NCBI RefSeq assembly: GCF_002099425.1
Contig: NW_018344105.1
Coordinates: forward strand, 1,116,001-1,180,000
Source of the DNA: Phascolarctos cinereus
Taxonomy: Eukaryota > Chordata > Mammalia > Diprotodontia > Phascolarctidae
Reading direction: 5' to 3'
DNA length: 64,000 nucleotides
A program made the position numbers and the translations under genes. Shown piece after piece: positions 1 through 12,550 of this stretch. How positions within the stretch are numbered: the first letter of the stretch is position 1; the number at the start of each line of letters is the position of its first letter. The notes beneath the pieces were generated by a model that was given only the letters and a program-made list of their open reading frames with translations, was not told the DNA's origin and ran no database searches.

Positions 1-95
1 TAGATATTATGTCTTATCTCTCTTTGTATCTTCCTTGGGACCTAATACATGGCTTGCTCATAATGGGTGCATAATAAGTGTGTTGAATTAAACTG
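1..95 (+). repeat. L2 LINE 3' end
   Basis: The stretch has the standard L2 tail order: a pyrimidine-rich run, a degraded 'cacatagtaggtgcttaataaatg'-like segment (here 'ataatgggtgcataataagtg') and a short 'ttgaatt' end. It is a degenerate 3' fragment with no coding content. Confidence 0.6.
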
Positions 96-111
96 TTATC
101 GAACCCGTTCT

Positions 112-237
112 GTTAGCAAGGATTTATTAGGCACCTACTGTGTGCCAGCCATCGTGCTAGGTACTGGGAAAGATACAAAGGCCAATAAGGCACCAGTCAC
201 TGCTGTCAAAAAGCTTACAGTTGAATGTGCTCAGTGC
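112..237 (-). repeat. L2 LINE 3' fragment
   Basis: 'atttattaggcacctactgtgtgccag' followed by 'gctaggtactggg' and 'gatacaaag' is the reverse complement of the L2 3' end. It lies tail-to-tail with the preceding L2 end. Confidence 0.65.
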
Positions 238-249
238 AAAGGGCCTTGA

Positions 250-416
250 GGGGGCAGCTAGATGGCTTAGCTGATAGAGTACCAGCCCTGGAGTCAGGAG
301 GACCTGAGTTCAAATTTGTCCTCAGACACTTGACACTTACTAGCTGTGTGACCCTGGGCAAGTCACTTAACCCCATTGCCTAGCCCAAAAAACATAATAA
401 AAACAAAAAGCAAAAG
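250..416 (+). mobile_element. tRNA-derived marsupial SINE (WSINE1-like)
   Basis: The head is 'gggggcagctagatggc', with the B-box-like 'gagttcaaat' and the tail 'tgtgaccctgggcaagtcac', ending in an A-rich run. Flanking copies of 'gggccttga' at 241-249 and 417-425 form a target-site duplication, so both ends are known. It is a non-autonomous element moved by a LINE. Confidence 0.85.
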
Positions 417-449
417 GGGCCTTGAATATTTATTGACTAGAAATGATAA

Positions 450-715
450 GCTATAATAATAATGGTGGCTGGAACTTACACAGCACCTTAAGGTTAGCAA
501 AGAACTTTGCATCCATCACCTCATTTGAGCTTTATAACAACCCTGAGAAATACATGCTGATGGTATCATTATCCCCATTTTCAAGATGAGGAAACTGAGG
601 CTCAGAGGGGATGAAGGGACTTGCTAATAGTCATCCAGCTGGTAAGACACTGAAGCAGCATTCAAACCCAGATCTTCCCAACTACAAGTCCAGCAGTCTG
701 TCCCCTATGTCACAT
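450..715 (+). repeat. MIR/THER1-type SINE
   Basis: The order 'cacagcacctta', 'ctcatttgagctttataaca', 'tatccccatttt', 'gaggaaactgaggctcagag' is the MIR/THER1 core and tail. It is old and diverged; no target duplication is visible. Confidence 0.7.
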
Positions 716-859
716 TTCCTTTCATATCAAATGTAATACAGTTTAGCCAATAATTGCCTAAAGGAGTTTGAAGTGCTATGAGATCACAGGAGGAAGACAT
801 TACTTTTACCTTTTCTTGGGGTTTATGTGGACATCATCCCCATGGAAAGACTGACAGTC

Positions 860-970
860 AATGAGTCAATGACAAACATTTATTAAGCGCTTACTAGTTT
901 CAGACACAGTGTTAAGCATTGGGAAGACAAACAAGGGCAAAAACCTGGTCCCTGAGTTGAACCCCCTTCC
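860..970 (-). repeat. L2 LINE 3' fragment
   Basis: 'aacatttattaagcgcttact' followed by 'gttaagcattgggaagac' is the reverse-complement L2 3' end, degraded beyond about 970. Confidence 0.6.
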
Positions 971-1687
971 ATGTATTCTTCCTGAGGTCATCAGCAGCCA
1001 CTTCCCTAGGGGCAGCTGCTCTTACATTAGCCTCTCATGGATACTAGCTGGTCACTGAGGCAGCCTCTGTACAGTAGGAGGAACAATGAGGGCCCAGAAG
1101 AGCTCGAATCCAGCAGGAATATTTCTCTGTACAGAGCTGTTCAAACTAAGCTATGTGTCTCTGAGGAGTATCTACATACGGCATTATGGGGTAATTTTAT
1201 TTACATAGGGCTTGACATGATTTTTTTTTTTGTATCAGGCCCTTGGAGGATATCTTGATAAAGAAGCTCCTTCTTCCATTTTAGTTGTTTACTTCATACT
1301 GGGTAGCACGCCACCACCATTTGGGGTTTGGAAGACTGCTGAATGTTAGAATGTCACATTGTATAGCTCTATGCCTGCCATTTCTTAAGTCAACACTGAA
1401 AAAAAACACCAACTAGGAATTCTTGCAAAAATAACAGAAAAGCTAATAAATCTTTCTGGGCAATTAGAAGCAACAAACATTTCTATTCCAACCTTGGGCT
1501 TCTTCCTTTGGAAAATGTAAAGGTACCTCCATGGCTCTGGCAGGTAATGTTAGTGAAAGTCCAGATTGAACAGAGCACCTATCCCTTTGGAAGGTGCTGG
1601 CAGAGGCTGCTAAGCTTTCTTGGTGCAATGAGATCCAGCTAGTTGTCTATGGTGGTCAGACATTCTCAAACAGAAACTGACCTTCAT
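971..1687. other. No recognised feature
   Basis: About 0.7 kb of AT-rich sequence in which I recognise no gene or repeat family. The only open frames are short (73 codons or fewer) and have no family signature. Confidence 0.4.
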
Positions 1688-1772
1688 CATACACATACAC
1701 ATATACATACACATACACATACATATACATATACATACACATATACATACATATACACATATATATATACAT
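1688..1772. repeat. CA/TA microsatellite
   Basis: An imperfect alternation of 'ataca', 'catata' and 'tatata' units over about 85 bases. It also creates spurious Thr/Tyr/His-rich open frames on both strands. Confidence 0.9.
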
Positions 1773-1948
1773 GGCATTTGGTTGGCCTAGTGCACACTGA
1801 TACCCCTTTAACCTCTGCAAAGAGGCATGTTGGATTTGCAAAGTAAAACTGCATTGGAAGAAAGGCTGCACAGTATCTCGCTTAAGGAACATATGTTAAG
1901 GGCTTTTAGCTTTTCCTTTAGGGAGTCCCAGATTTTTCTTGATCCTTT

Positions 1949-2680
1949 AAAAAAATAGATCTTTATTGCTATCTTTTGTTTTTATACCACCTAGATCTCT
2001 CCATTTCTGTCTCCTCTCCCTCTCAGAGAGCCATCCCTTATAATTTTTTTTAAAAAAGAAAAAAAATCCATAAAACCATTCAACACATCAAAAAAGACTG
2101 ATGTTACATGTGCCTATGTACCTCTATCACCTCAGTAAAGGATGAGGGGAGGGGAGCGTCTTCTCATATTTCTTCTTTGGGGCCTAGTTTCGGCTTTATA
2201 TTTCACAACATTCAGTTTTGGTTTTGTTTTTGTTTTGGGGGGTTTTTTTGGTTAGGCAATGGGGTTAAGTGACTTGCCCAGGGTCACACAGCTAGTAAGT
2301 GTTATGTGTCTGAGGCCGGATTTGAAGTCAGGTCCTCCTGAATCCACGGCCGGTGCTCTATCCACTGCGCCACCTGCCCAACATTCAGTTTTACACTGAT
2401 TGTGCTTTCCGTTTACATGACTGCAGACATTACTGAGATAGTTTTCCTGGCTCTACTAACTTCACCTTGCATCAGTTCATGTAAGTCTTTCCCTGCTTCT
2501 CGGTATTCATCATGCTTGCCATTTCTTACATTCATAGACCACAATTTGTTTAGCCATTCCCTAATCAATGAGTATCTACTTTGTTTCCAGTACTTTGCCA
2601 CCATGAAAAAATACTGCTATAAACATTTCGTTGTATTTGGAGGCTTCCCTTTCGGCACTGACCTCCTTTAGGGGTGCGTG
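1949..2680 (-). mobile_element. Old L1 LINE 3' fragment, split by a SINE
   Basis: The reverse complement reads through the marsupial L1 ORF2 C-terminal region and 3' UTR. Landmarks on the + strand are 'cagttcatgtaagtctttcc', 'ccacaatttgtttagccatt' and 'ctgctataaacattt'. A WSINE1-like SINE sits at 2220-2378. The L1 is 5' truncated and has no usable coding capacity. Confidence 0.75.
2220..2378 (-). mobile_element. WSINE1-like SINE inserted in L1
   Basis: Reverse-complement tRNA-SINE body ('gtgacttgcccagggtcaca', 'ctatccactgcgccacct') with its T-run at the left end. A 14-base duplication 'caacattcagtttt' at 2206-2219 and 2379-2392 flanks it, so it is a clean insertion into the L1 and younger than it. 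Confidence 0.9.
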
Positions 2681-3157
2681 TTTATTGAGAGTCTCAGTTC
2701 TTAATGTAGTTACCAAGATTTTTAATTGCATGCATCTTAAAAATGTTTTTATGATAATGCATTTTCAAGGTCTCTTTTTACAAATGTTTGTGAAAGGATT
2801 TGTGATTTTATGAATACTTCATACAACCAAATAGCACACACCTCTGACAACAACCTCAAGTTTAGTCCTTCACCTATAATTAAAAGCAATCCTTTAACTT
2901 CCCTCGGAATGTAATATTATCCACATGATAACTGGATCCAAGCTACCTGGCTCTCCATCGATGGGAGGGTTCTTCTCCTGATGTATTTGCTCAGCCTACA
3001 TGAATGGGAATAGGCCCTCCACAGGATTGGGAGGAAATTTACAAGTCTGTCATATAAACCAGCAACTCACTGACTTCAGTTCTGTAGAGAGATGGGAAGA
3101 ATCCCTGACTCTACAGGAATAGTGATTATAATTGGCCCAAGACTTTTCATCCTCCAA
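2681..3157. other. No recognised feature
   Basis: About 480 bases without a recognisable gene or repeat family. Confidence 0.4.
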
Positions 3158-3450
3158 GTCAAATCAAATCAGTAACCATTTATTAAGTGCCTATCATTTG
3201 TCAGGCATTGTGTTAAGTGCTGGGGATACAAAGAAAGGTGAAAAAAAACACAGTCTGTGTACACACACACACATGAAATGAGGTAATCTCTGATGTAAGT
3301 CATCAATGTGGAGGGGATCTGGGAAAGGCCTCTTACAGAGAAAGGATTTGAATTGAGTCTTAAGGAAAACAAAGAAAGTCAGGAGGCAGAGGCAAAGATG
3401 GAGAGCATTCCAGGCATGGGGGAGCAGCCAAAACAATAAGCAAATGTGTC
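3158..3450 (-). repeat. L2 LINE 3' fragment
   Basis: Reverse-complement L2 3' region: 'catttattaagtgcctatca', 'gtgctggggatacaaagaaag', then 'gagagcattccaggcatggg'. A short CA run interrupts it near 3255. The minus-strand open frames here are decayed L2 ORF2 and UTR, not a host gene. Confidence 0.75.
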
Positions 3451-3755
3451 CATTCCTTCCAAAGATTCCTTTTGAGATTCAATAATTCCCAAGTTTTACG
3501 AACAAATGTGGATCCTATGCTGCCATTTTTCTTATATGAATTTTATTCCAATATGGAAAATTCCAAGTATCAAAAGCATTCCATGACACAAATGGCAGTG
3601 TTGCTCCCATTATGCACAACCATAACGCATATAGTCAGTATTTCAATGACAGCATGTTCATTCTTCCTGAGTGAAAGTAATTTGATTGGCAGGGAGTTAA
3701 TATTATATTAGAACTTTCAAATCTAATGACCAAGACCTTGGTCAAAATGTATTGC
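3451..3755. other. No recognised feature
   Basis: About 300 bases of AT-rich sequence with no recognisable content other than the left target-site copy of the following SINE. Confidence 0.4.
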
Positions 3756-3900
3756 TGGGGGCAGGTAGGTGGCACAGTGGATAGAGCACCAGCCCTGGAT
3801 TCAGGAGGACCTGAGTTGAAATCCAGCCTCAGACACTTGATACTAGCTGTGTGACCCTGGGCAAGTCACTTAACCCCACTGCCTAGCCAAAAAAAAAAAA
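3756..3900 (+). mobile_element. WSINE1-like SINE
   Basis: Full tRNA-headed SINE ('ggtaggtggcacagtggat' to 'aagtcacttaacccc') ending in a pure A-run. Target copies 'aaaatgtattgc' (3744-3755) and 'aaaatgtatcgc' (3901-3912) differ at one base. The long uniform A-tail suggests a fairly recent insertion. Confidence 0.9.
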
Positions 3901-3912
3901 AAAATGTATCGC

Positions 3913-5795
3913 CAGAATCTGGCAGAGACATGGGTTCCTACAAGTCCCAATCTGTTGAGCTCTAATCTGTTGGCTCTCTATTTTATTTCACAGTAAAATC
4001 ATAATGTCTGTTTGTAATTATTTATATTTAAAGTATCTTCTCTTAGGAGAAATTGCAGTAAGTTATAAAATATTATAAAGAAGTCTTTGCTTACTTGATA
4101 AAATTGACATTGCTAGTTTTTTTTTAGTCCTTTTAATCTTGTTTAAAAGAAGTGAAATAGACTAGACCCACTCTCATCCCATCTTCCCAATCACACTGGA
4201 GTCCCTTCATCCTCTTGCTTTGTCCCCACACCCATTCCACACAGCAGTAGAGTAATTGATGGTGAGCCATGCTGTCAGTCATTTAGGAGAATGAGAGACA
4301 ATGGCCTGAGTGGTCCATTGATAATCCCCCAGATCTGAAAAGAACAAGAGGAAGGCCTCCAGTGTTTTTTGAAAAGCTCCTTTATGGAGGATTTATAGGA
4401 AAACATGGGCAAGATTAGCTCCCATTCCTAGAGTGCATTCAAGTTTGCAGAGTGGTTTTCTATACATTATTTCTTAGGAGAGGGAGGCAAGAAGACACTG
4501 GGACCTCCATCAGTGAAGGGAACACCACCATTGATGAGATCTCAGATTCACCGAGGCATTAAAGCAAATTTGGTCAACAAGCTTAGGGAATTCACCCTTT
4601 GCCACTTCTCACACCTGATTCGAAACAGAAAAATAAATTACATAACTAAATTCTCCTGGGAGCCCAGAGCAAAACACGAAGGAAAAAAGTCAACTGCTGC
4701 AACTAGATAGACACCCCATTAAATATATTCAAATGCAAAATAGAAAGCAGTCCTTTTACCTACCTATTAGAATAAAGGAAGTTGAGCACTAAGAAACGGT
4801 TCATTAATTATCTTAATCGATAGGTTTCTTTTGTCTTAGAGGCCAGGGACTGAATCTACAGAAGAACAGAGAACTAAGCCTTGACTCATATTCTAATTAT
4901 ATGAAATTGCTCGTTAGGGCACCTTTGCCGACCTGCACTCAAGATATTGGTCATTCCTCTATTAATTTTACCATCTGATTGGGATCTAAGGGGAACCACT
5001 GTTGAAAGTAATCTTTCATGGGTCTAGTGATAAGATTCGGACTCCTCACGAGTATAGGACAGGTATTGGGAGCTCATTCAGTGTACCTGCAGTACCTTAG
5101 TATGCCGAGGGTAAAATACTGTCTTTATAGGCACTTTGTGTTGCCTGGCAGCCTGATTTTTTTTTTTCCTCCTAGCAAAAATGCAAACTACATTCCAGTA
5201 CAAAATAGCTGTTCTAGTTTTATATTTTATTTGAACAGTGAATAATGCAGACCTGTGAACTGAAAAGATGATAATAGCATCCCTGAATAGTTCAGAGGCT
5301 AAAGAAAGCAAATTTGTAAAAGGAAAGCATGAGAAAAAAGAATGGAGGTGACAGGTGAAATCTGCTCCAATTCTCCTCCAAATCAGTCATTTCAGCTCCC
5401 AAAGATAATGATGATGATTATGATGACAATAATTATATTCAGCTAAAATACCAATTTTAACTCATCCATTTTCTTTAACAAATAAAAATTCATATTTCTT
5501 TTTCTTTCTAATAGGAACAGGACCATTTTAAAAATAGCTATTATTGCCAGCTTTCTTCTAATCATCTACTTCAGAATTCAGAACTGAGTAACAACTCTTT
5601 CAGTTATCGAAGACTTTTCCTAGATGTTTTGACTTCTGTGGCAGAGTATGGTAGCTGTGTGATATACTGCCTGACCCCAGAACATTCAGAATCGACAACA
5701 AGGCTTCCTTGGGATTAGAATCGGGGAAACTTAAAGGGCCTTTGGGTGACAGTCTTTCTCTTTTCCCCTCCAATTTAACCTTCACACAGCTGCCA
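3913..5795. other. No recognised gene or repeat
   Basis: About 1.9 kb of mostly AT-rich sequence. The part near 4400-4480 faintly resembles a MIR tail, and 5407-5435 has 'atgatgatga'-type low complexity. Open frames are 77 codons or fewer and show no family motif. Confidence 0.4.
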
Positions 5796-6265
5796 AGTGA
5801 ATAGTCTAAAACATAGTATAAGCCATGTCATTCTCCTGTTGAAGAAGCCTTAGCAGTTGCCTACTGCCTCCAGGATAAATCAGATTAACAATCAAGTACC
5901 TACTAAGTACAAAGGACAGAGAATGAACCAGTCCTTACTCTCAAGCATCTTACATTCTAATGTATAGGAAGAACAATCACAACCACACAGTCGTTTGTTT
6001 GGCATTTAAAATCCTCGACAATTCATCTCCGACTTATCATTCTAGACTACTCACATACTTCTCCTTGCTGTTCTCTGAACATCATCTTCTATATTTCCAA
6101 GCTCGTCTTGGAAGAGGTCTATCCTGACCTCTGCCCCCACTCCCTACTCCCATTGGCTAGTGCATACACAGACTGTTTCTATTTTTCCCCTTTGTGTCCC
6201 CAGTACCTGGAACGGTGTCTGTTAGACAGTGGGTGTCAACGAATGCTTGTTGAATTGTGTTGAGT
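5796..6265 (+). mobile_element. L2 LINE 3' part with an inner insertion
   Basis: 'gccatgtcattctcctgttg', 'tgcctactgcctccagga' and 'gtgtccccagtacctggaac' are the end of L2 ORF2 and its tail. About 110 bases at 5884-5995 belong to a reverse-oriented L2 3' fragment ('caagtacctactaagtac') placed inside this copy. Confidence 0.75.
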
Positions 6266-6337
6266 CTAGCTGTCTAGTTCATTTCGAGAAGAATAAACTG
6301 GGCCCTGAGAAGGTAAATGACTCGCTCAATGTTATAC

Positions 6338-6462
6338 AGATAAAGATAAAGTACTTATTAAGCATTTACCAAGTGCTAAGCACTGGAGATACCAAAAGAA
6401 GCAAGCAAAGACAGTCCTTGCCCCCAGAAAGCTTACATTCTTTACTACAGGGTAGTAAAATT
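6338..6462 (-). repeat. L2 LINE 3' fragment
   Basis: 'agtacttattaagcatttac', 'agtgctaagcactggagata' and 'cagtccttgcc' give the reverse-complement L2 tail. Confidence 0.75.
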
Positions 6463-6651
6463 GGTAATGGGAAGATTGGGATCTGGGTTGCCTGACTCCA
6501 AAAACAGGCTCCTTACAGCTTGAAATCTGTGATGCAGTGGAATCTAGTGCTCTTTTCAATACACCAACTAGCTGGCTCTGTGCAAGCTGTTAAACATCAG
6601 ACTGCTTCCTCCTGATGCCTTTCAGTGCATCTTTCCCATAAGACTTGGCCT

Positions 6652-7045
6652 GGTTTGGCTTAAATGCTCACTGTGTGCCAGTCATTGGGCTAAGTGCTGA
6701 GAATACAAATAAAAACATGCTAGACAGTCCCTGCAGGGCAGTTAGGTAGCAACAGTAGAATACCAGGCCTGGAGTCAGGAAGACCTGAGTTCAAATCTGA
6801 TCTCAGATACTTCCTAGCCTTTCTTGATCATGCATTATTTTTTCTTCTCAGGGTATCCATGACCGAGTCACTTCACCCTGTTTGCCTCCAGCTCGGTAAA
6901 ATGAGCTGGAGAAGGAAATGGCAAACCAGGATCTTTGCCAAGAAAACCCCAGATGGGATCATGGAGAGTCAGACACAAACGAAATGGCTAAATGACAACA
7001 AGGCAGTCCCTGCCCTAAGAGAAGACAACAACTAGAGGGGCGCTG
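6652..7045 (-). repeat. L2 LINE 3' fragment split by a SINE
   Basis: The L2 tail ('ctcactgtgtgccagtcatt', 'gctaagtgctgagaatac') runs to 'cagtccctgc' at 6725-6734. It resumes with the same ten bases at 7004-7013, on the other side of a SINE. Confidence 0.75.
6735..7003 (+). mobile_element. MAR1-like SINE with RTE-type tail
   Basis: The tRNA-like head ('gggcagttaggtag') is followed by 'gaaggaaatggcaaacca', 'ctttgccaagaaaacccc' and a tail matching the end of an RTE/BovB LINE. The 10-base duplication 'cagtccctgc' (6725-6734, 7004-7013) bounds it. The usual 'tgtgaccctgggcaag' middle is replaced by about 45 AT-rich bases at 6818-6864 that recur at 8835-8883. Confidence 0.85.
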
Positions 7046-7224
7046 GAAAATGGGGCGGGGGGGGGAGGGTGTTGCCATGTAACAGGCATGCAACAGAATC
7101 TGGAGGGAGTCAAGGCAAGATTGAGGTCAGAACCTACGACAGACTTTTACCAGAATTCAGTCGCTGTGAATGAAGTGTTTGACCATTGGCGAAGCTCCTG
7201 CAAAAATATAAGTGCTTAGAAAAT

Positions 7225-7935
<711 letters not shown>

Positions 7936-9159
7936 CCACTTGGTTCAGTCAAAAAAAAAATCTCCATTATAATGAGACTGTTTTCATGATCAGCATGGGC
8001 TTTGGAGGACTCAAATGTATTTCAAAATCTTGTGAATAAATGAATGAGTACTGAGAATAAATGCTGTTGACTCAGAGGACAATCCTCTAAGCTATGAAAG
8101 AAATCTTTATTTTTCTCTCTAAATTCAGAAAGTAGGGGTGAAATATTTTGAGTCTCCAGTGTAGTGAGATTTGCTTAGCAATAGTGACTTGTTTGCAGTG
8201 GAAGCAGACATAAATGCCTACTATGAAAGAAAAGCTCTTTTTTTTTTAAATGGTCTCCTACATTAGAGAAAGTGGTCAGGAAGGGTGCTGCCATATGAAC
8301 ATAGTTTGCAGGATGCTTCCAAATTCCTTGAAAATGAAGGTGTTCTGTTATGAAAATGCTAAATGCTCCCATCTGACCATACATGCCCAAAGGTTCTGTA
8401 GTAGTTGCCAAGAGAATAGAAAAAAACCTGTCTCCTCCATATTTGCTACGGCCCCCAATTTGGTTGTCCCACTGGTCTTTAAAGGGACAGAAATGGAAAT
8501 ATACTATTTTGCGATGTAAATGATGGTTCTTAGCCTTTTGGATTAGCAGGGCCTGGGTGCTAGAGTTGTCTTGTTTGTTTAAATCTCCTAGGAGTTTCAG
8601 AGAAGTGTGTCTTCTTCAACAGTCTCTGAGCTTGCAAGAATTCATTTCATCTGATGCCTTTATGGTCTTTTGTTTATGGGCTCTCTGCTGAAGACCAGGT
8701 TAAAATACTGCATATGACAGACATCAATTCACTTAACTTTATGAAGTGCCTTAAACCCTTTTAATTGTGTGATGATATTTATGGTGAGATTCCAAAATAA
8801 ACTTCATCAGTTTCCAAACTTTGGAGATTACCAAAGCCTCTCTCGGTCACGTATTATTTTTTCTTCTTAGGGTCTCGAGGACTCCAGCTTTTTAAAAACA
8901 AGGAACTCTAGCTGTTTGTTGTTCTTTTTTCAGCCCCCCCCCGAGTTCTTTTAAAAATGACAATGTAAGCTTTTTAGTTTGTAGAGCAGCTGTGTACACA
9001 TGGCCCATTTACAGCACCTAGGACCAGAGGTATGAGGTTGGGGGAGATCTGAGGTTCTCACAGTGCATGTGATGGCAGCAGTCAGTTTTCTGGTGTCTTG
9101 CTATGTTTGGGAATGGCTGTAAAATAAGTCACAGGAACTGCTAGACTCACTTAATTCAG
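7936..9159. other. No recognised gene; one shared short unit
   Basis: About 1.2 kb with no recognisable host exon. The one notable segment is 8835-8883, which resembles 6816-6864 inside the MAR1-like SINE. Confidence 0.4.
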
Positions 9160-9770
9160 TAGAAACTAATAAACAGTTATTAAGTACCTAGTATGCACGA
9201 GGTACTGTGCTAGTTACTAGGGATACAAATATAAAAACAGCAAAAAATGATTTCTACCCTCCAAGAGCTTCCATTTCCTTGGGTGGTAGGAAACAACATG
9301 GAAATGGAAGTACTGAAGTGAAAATGTGAGGAAGAGCCAAATGCTAAAGCTAAGGGGTTCAGGAAAGACTTCTCATAGGAAGTAGCATGAAGCTAAGCCT
9401 TCTGGGAAGCTTTCCATGCTGAAGCCCAGGTGAGGAGGGAGAGCATTCCAGCCATTGAGGATGGTCTGTGCCAGGGAAAGGAGACAGGATGCCATGCTCA
9501 GGGGCTATAAAGGAGCTCACTTTGGCTGGAATGTGGAGCACATGAAAGGACATGACGTGAAATAATCCTGGAAAAGTAGCCCGAGTCAGATCATGAAGGG
9601 CTTCCAAGGCCAAGCTGAGTCCCTATTTTATCCTGTAAGACAACAGGGAGATTCAAAACATTCTGTACCAGCTCTGTGTTGTAGGAAGATTATTTTGGCC
9701 ACGGGGTGGAGGATGGAGTGGATAGAAGAGACAGATTGGAAACTGCTAGTCCAATTAATAACACAGGCAA
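9160..9770 (-). mobile_element. L2 LINE 3' portion, about 0.6 kb
   Basis: The reverse complement covers the L2 ORF2 end and tail: 'tattaagtacctagtatgca', 'gagggagagcattccagcc', 'atcatgaagggcttccaagg', 'tggaggatggagtggataga'. The 84-codon minus-strand frame is decayed ORF2. Confidence 0.85.
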
Positions 9771-10149
9771 AAAACTCAGACCACGGACTGCCTTTGTTTC
9801 TATTTATCACCCCCTTAACATTTATGCCCTCATTCCTATTATATTAATTTGCATTTGCTGCTAAGTTGTTCCGTAAAGGTATAATTCACTTCAGCTATTT
9901 TTTTTTTCATGTGTGTATCCTGCCCCTTCAATTAATTTATACATTTCTCAAGAGAAAGGCCCATCATTGCCTATGATCTGAACATTAGACCTTACTTTTG
10001 GCAATAACATGACAGCACTGGTTTCTAAGGAGTTTGTGGCCAGCTAACCTACCCCTACCAAGTCTTTTTCGTACGAACAGCTGTTAACCCAGGTCTCCCA
10101 TTCCTGGGCCTGTACACTTGATTTCTTTTAACCTTTACATGTATCTCTC
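9771..10149. other. No recognised feature
   Basis: About 380 bases with no family signature. Confidence 0.4.
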
Positions 10150-10424
10150 TTAAATTAGTTCCCACTGTTCCAGCCTGGCAAGATCTTTTGGAATCTCACA
10201 TGGTAGCATTCCCTGTCAACTTTGTGTCCTCGACAAATCTGATAAGAATGTCCTCTGTGTTTCCATCTGAGGCAGTGATAAAAATGTTGATGAGGATAGG
10301 GTACAAGGCAGGGACCACTAGAGACCTCCCTTTAAGATGAACACTGCTGCTTTATTTAAAACACTCTGAGTACAGTTATTCGTGTGGTCACACATCCCCT
10401 TTACAGCGTGCTCAATAGAGGGTC

Positions 10425-10740
10425 ACAGAATCATGGCTCTAGAGCTGGAAGGGAGCTCAGAGATGATCTCAATTCGACTCTCTCATTTGACAGAGGAGGT
10501 TGAAGTCATTTGCCCAGGTCACACATAGGATCAGAGATCTACAGCTGAAAGAGACATCACAGGCCGTTTTGGAAACTGAGGCCCCAGGTAATTTGTAGCA
10601 TCATGTATTTAAAGCTAGAAGGGACCTCAAATGGTATCTATCTAATCCAACCCCCTCATTCAGTGAAGTGAAGTAGCTTCTCTAAGGTCACACAGTAGCA
10701 AGACAAGATTTGAACTCAAGTTCTCTGACTCTTGTCAGTG
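10425..10740 (+). repeat. Two MIR3-like SINE copies in tandem
   Basis: 'agaatcatggctctagagctggaaggga' recurs, degraded, as 'agcatcatgtatttaaagctagaaggga' about 170 bases later. Each copy is followed by 'aagtc..tttgcccaggtcaca'-type sequence, so two successive copies lie in the same orientation. Confidence 0.6.
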
Positions 10741-10741
10741 T

Positions 10742-10995
10742 GCCTGCTACAGCAACAGAATAGAGTTCTGGACTTGGAGTCAGTAAGACTGGAGCTTAAA
10801 TTTTGGCTTAGACACTTATTAGATGTGTGACCCTGGACAAGTCACTTAATCTCTCTTTGCCTCAGTTCCTCAACTGTAAAATGGGGGAAATAATAACATC
10901 TCCCTCATAGGGTTGTAACGGAGCATCCAATGAGATACTATACGGCAAAACACTTTGTAAACCTTAGAGTACTACGGAAATGCTAGCTATTGTCA
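10742..10995 (+). repeat. MIR SINE
   Basis: Near-complete MIR order: 'gacttggagtcagtaagac', 'gtgtgaccctggacaagtca', 'ctcagttcctcaactgtaaa', 'tcatagggttgtaacgg'. Confidence 0.8.
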
Positions 10996-11189
10996 TGTTT
11001 TTCTTCCTTAAGGATATAATGAGAGACTTTGCCACATGATTTGCTGCAATGCAAATTTACCCTCATCCTACTGATTCCCCACTCTATCCGTCTACTATCC
11101 TTTCAAAAATGAATCTCCTTCCTTTCTATCCCATAGGCACCTCCACAGTATCATGTGAGTAACCCTGTGTGGAGTAGCGTGTAGGTCAA

Positions 11190-11325
11190 CCAAGTATTGC
11201 CAAATGTCAGAACGGGAAGGGATCTTCAAGGCCATTGGGTCTAACTCTCTCATTTTACAGAGAAGGAGACTGAGGTCAAGAGAGGTGAAGATGCTTGCCT
11301 GAAGTCACACAGCTGTTAAGCAGAA
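11190..11325 (+). repeat. MIR3-like SINE
   Basis: 'tcagaacgggaagggatctt', 'cattttacagagaaggagac' and 'agtcacacagctgttaag' resemble the two copies at 10425-10740. Confidence 0.6.
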
Positions 11326-12550
11326 CAAAATGATTAAAAAGACATTAAAAGACAGCCTGCAACTTGATACTCTCTTCAGTCTTGCCCAATTCACTCTACA
11401 TATAATGGCAAGTTCTTTTGGGCATAATTTGTGGTGTTTTTTTTTTTCTCATCCTCCATGGCACCTACACAATACTAGGAACATAATGATCAATTAAAAA
11501 CTCAATTGATTGATCAACTGATAAAAGTAGACACATTCTATTACTCTTACCATCATCACCCCACTAATGACCAAACGATGGAAAGCTTCAGGGAGCAAGA
11601 AGGTAGGACCTCAAGAGTGGGAGTGATGCGGGGCAGGGGTGGGAAGGTTCTTCCCCATTGGCCACAACCCCAACATGTTATCTCCTCCTGAAACTGCCAA
11701 AATGTCTTCTTAATACGTATTGTAGGCTAGCCCTGGACAGCCTGATTCTAAGGCAAAGGAGCCAGGGGAATTGATTAAAGTGTACTATGGAAAATACCTT
11801 TCCTCTCATAACGAATATTTATTTATTCTCGGTTTTATGAAGATGTAAATATTTTAAGTTGCTCTAAACCTCCTTCCCTCAACCCTATTTTCCCCAGATG
11901 GCATGACAATCTTATCTCTTTGCAAAACATACACAAAATGAAGCAGACTGATTATGGAGAACGTAGAAATGAGGAAACACTAACCAAAGAAATAATAAGC
12001 ACACAGGCAGTTTCCATATTAGAACACACATATGGTATTGTAGAGATTCAGACAGTGTGTCCGGAAAAATAAAAATGATAATATATGAAGTAAACAATTC
12101 AATAGTCCAGTTCTTGGCTATTTAGCAACCCCCCCCTAAAGTGAGCTCCCCCTTCCCTAGGGGAAGTACATACAGTGTTCCAGACTTGGGTATATCCCTA
12201 AGGGTGAGGCCTTCCTCCCTTCCCTGCTCTCCCTCCCTCATCCGGGCCCCACACGTAGAGAGGAAGCAAACTGGAGTTCATGAGAGAGTCGACTCCCTTC
12301 CCTGAACCTGTGAAGGCCAGATGATTCATATTGCCATGGAAGGACAAAGTTTGATCTTCCACAGTCATGGCTCTGTCCCTTGTTCTTTACCTTCAACTCT
12401 TGCTTTACAATGCAGAAACTTCTCTGCTTGGTCCAAGGGTTTATCATTGTCCAAGAGCTCCTTTTGTGTCCTGGAGGCTTGGTCCAGAAATGCCTTTACT
12501 CATTCAGTAACTCCCTTGTATCTCCCCTATTGCCATTCTACAGTGGCTAT
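11326..12550. other. No recognised gene or repeat
   Basis: About 1.2 kb without a host exon or family I can name. A faint L2-like stretch ('catcctccacccagtggcc') begins near 12560. Confidence 0.35.

Larger units (their letters stand above)
10150..11175 (-). mobile_element. L3/CR1 LINE fragment, interrupted
   Basis: Two pieces of the reverse complement of L3/CR1 ORF2 flank a SINE cluster. The left piece (10150-10345) has 'gtgtcctcgacaaatctgat' and 'accactagagacctccc'; the right piece (10995-11175) has 'atgagagactttgccacatg'. In the consensus these are nearby, so the SINEs at about 10425-10995 were inserted later. Confidence 0.6.

Noticed and set aside
250-416. tRNA gene in the SINE heads
   Set aside because: The tRNA-like A/B-box remnants belong to SINEs; no intact cloverleaf with acceptor stem is seen.
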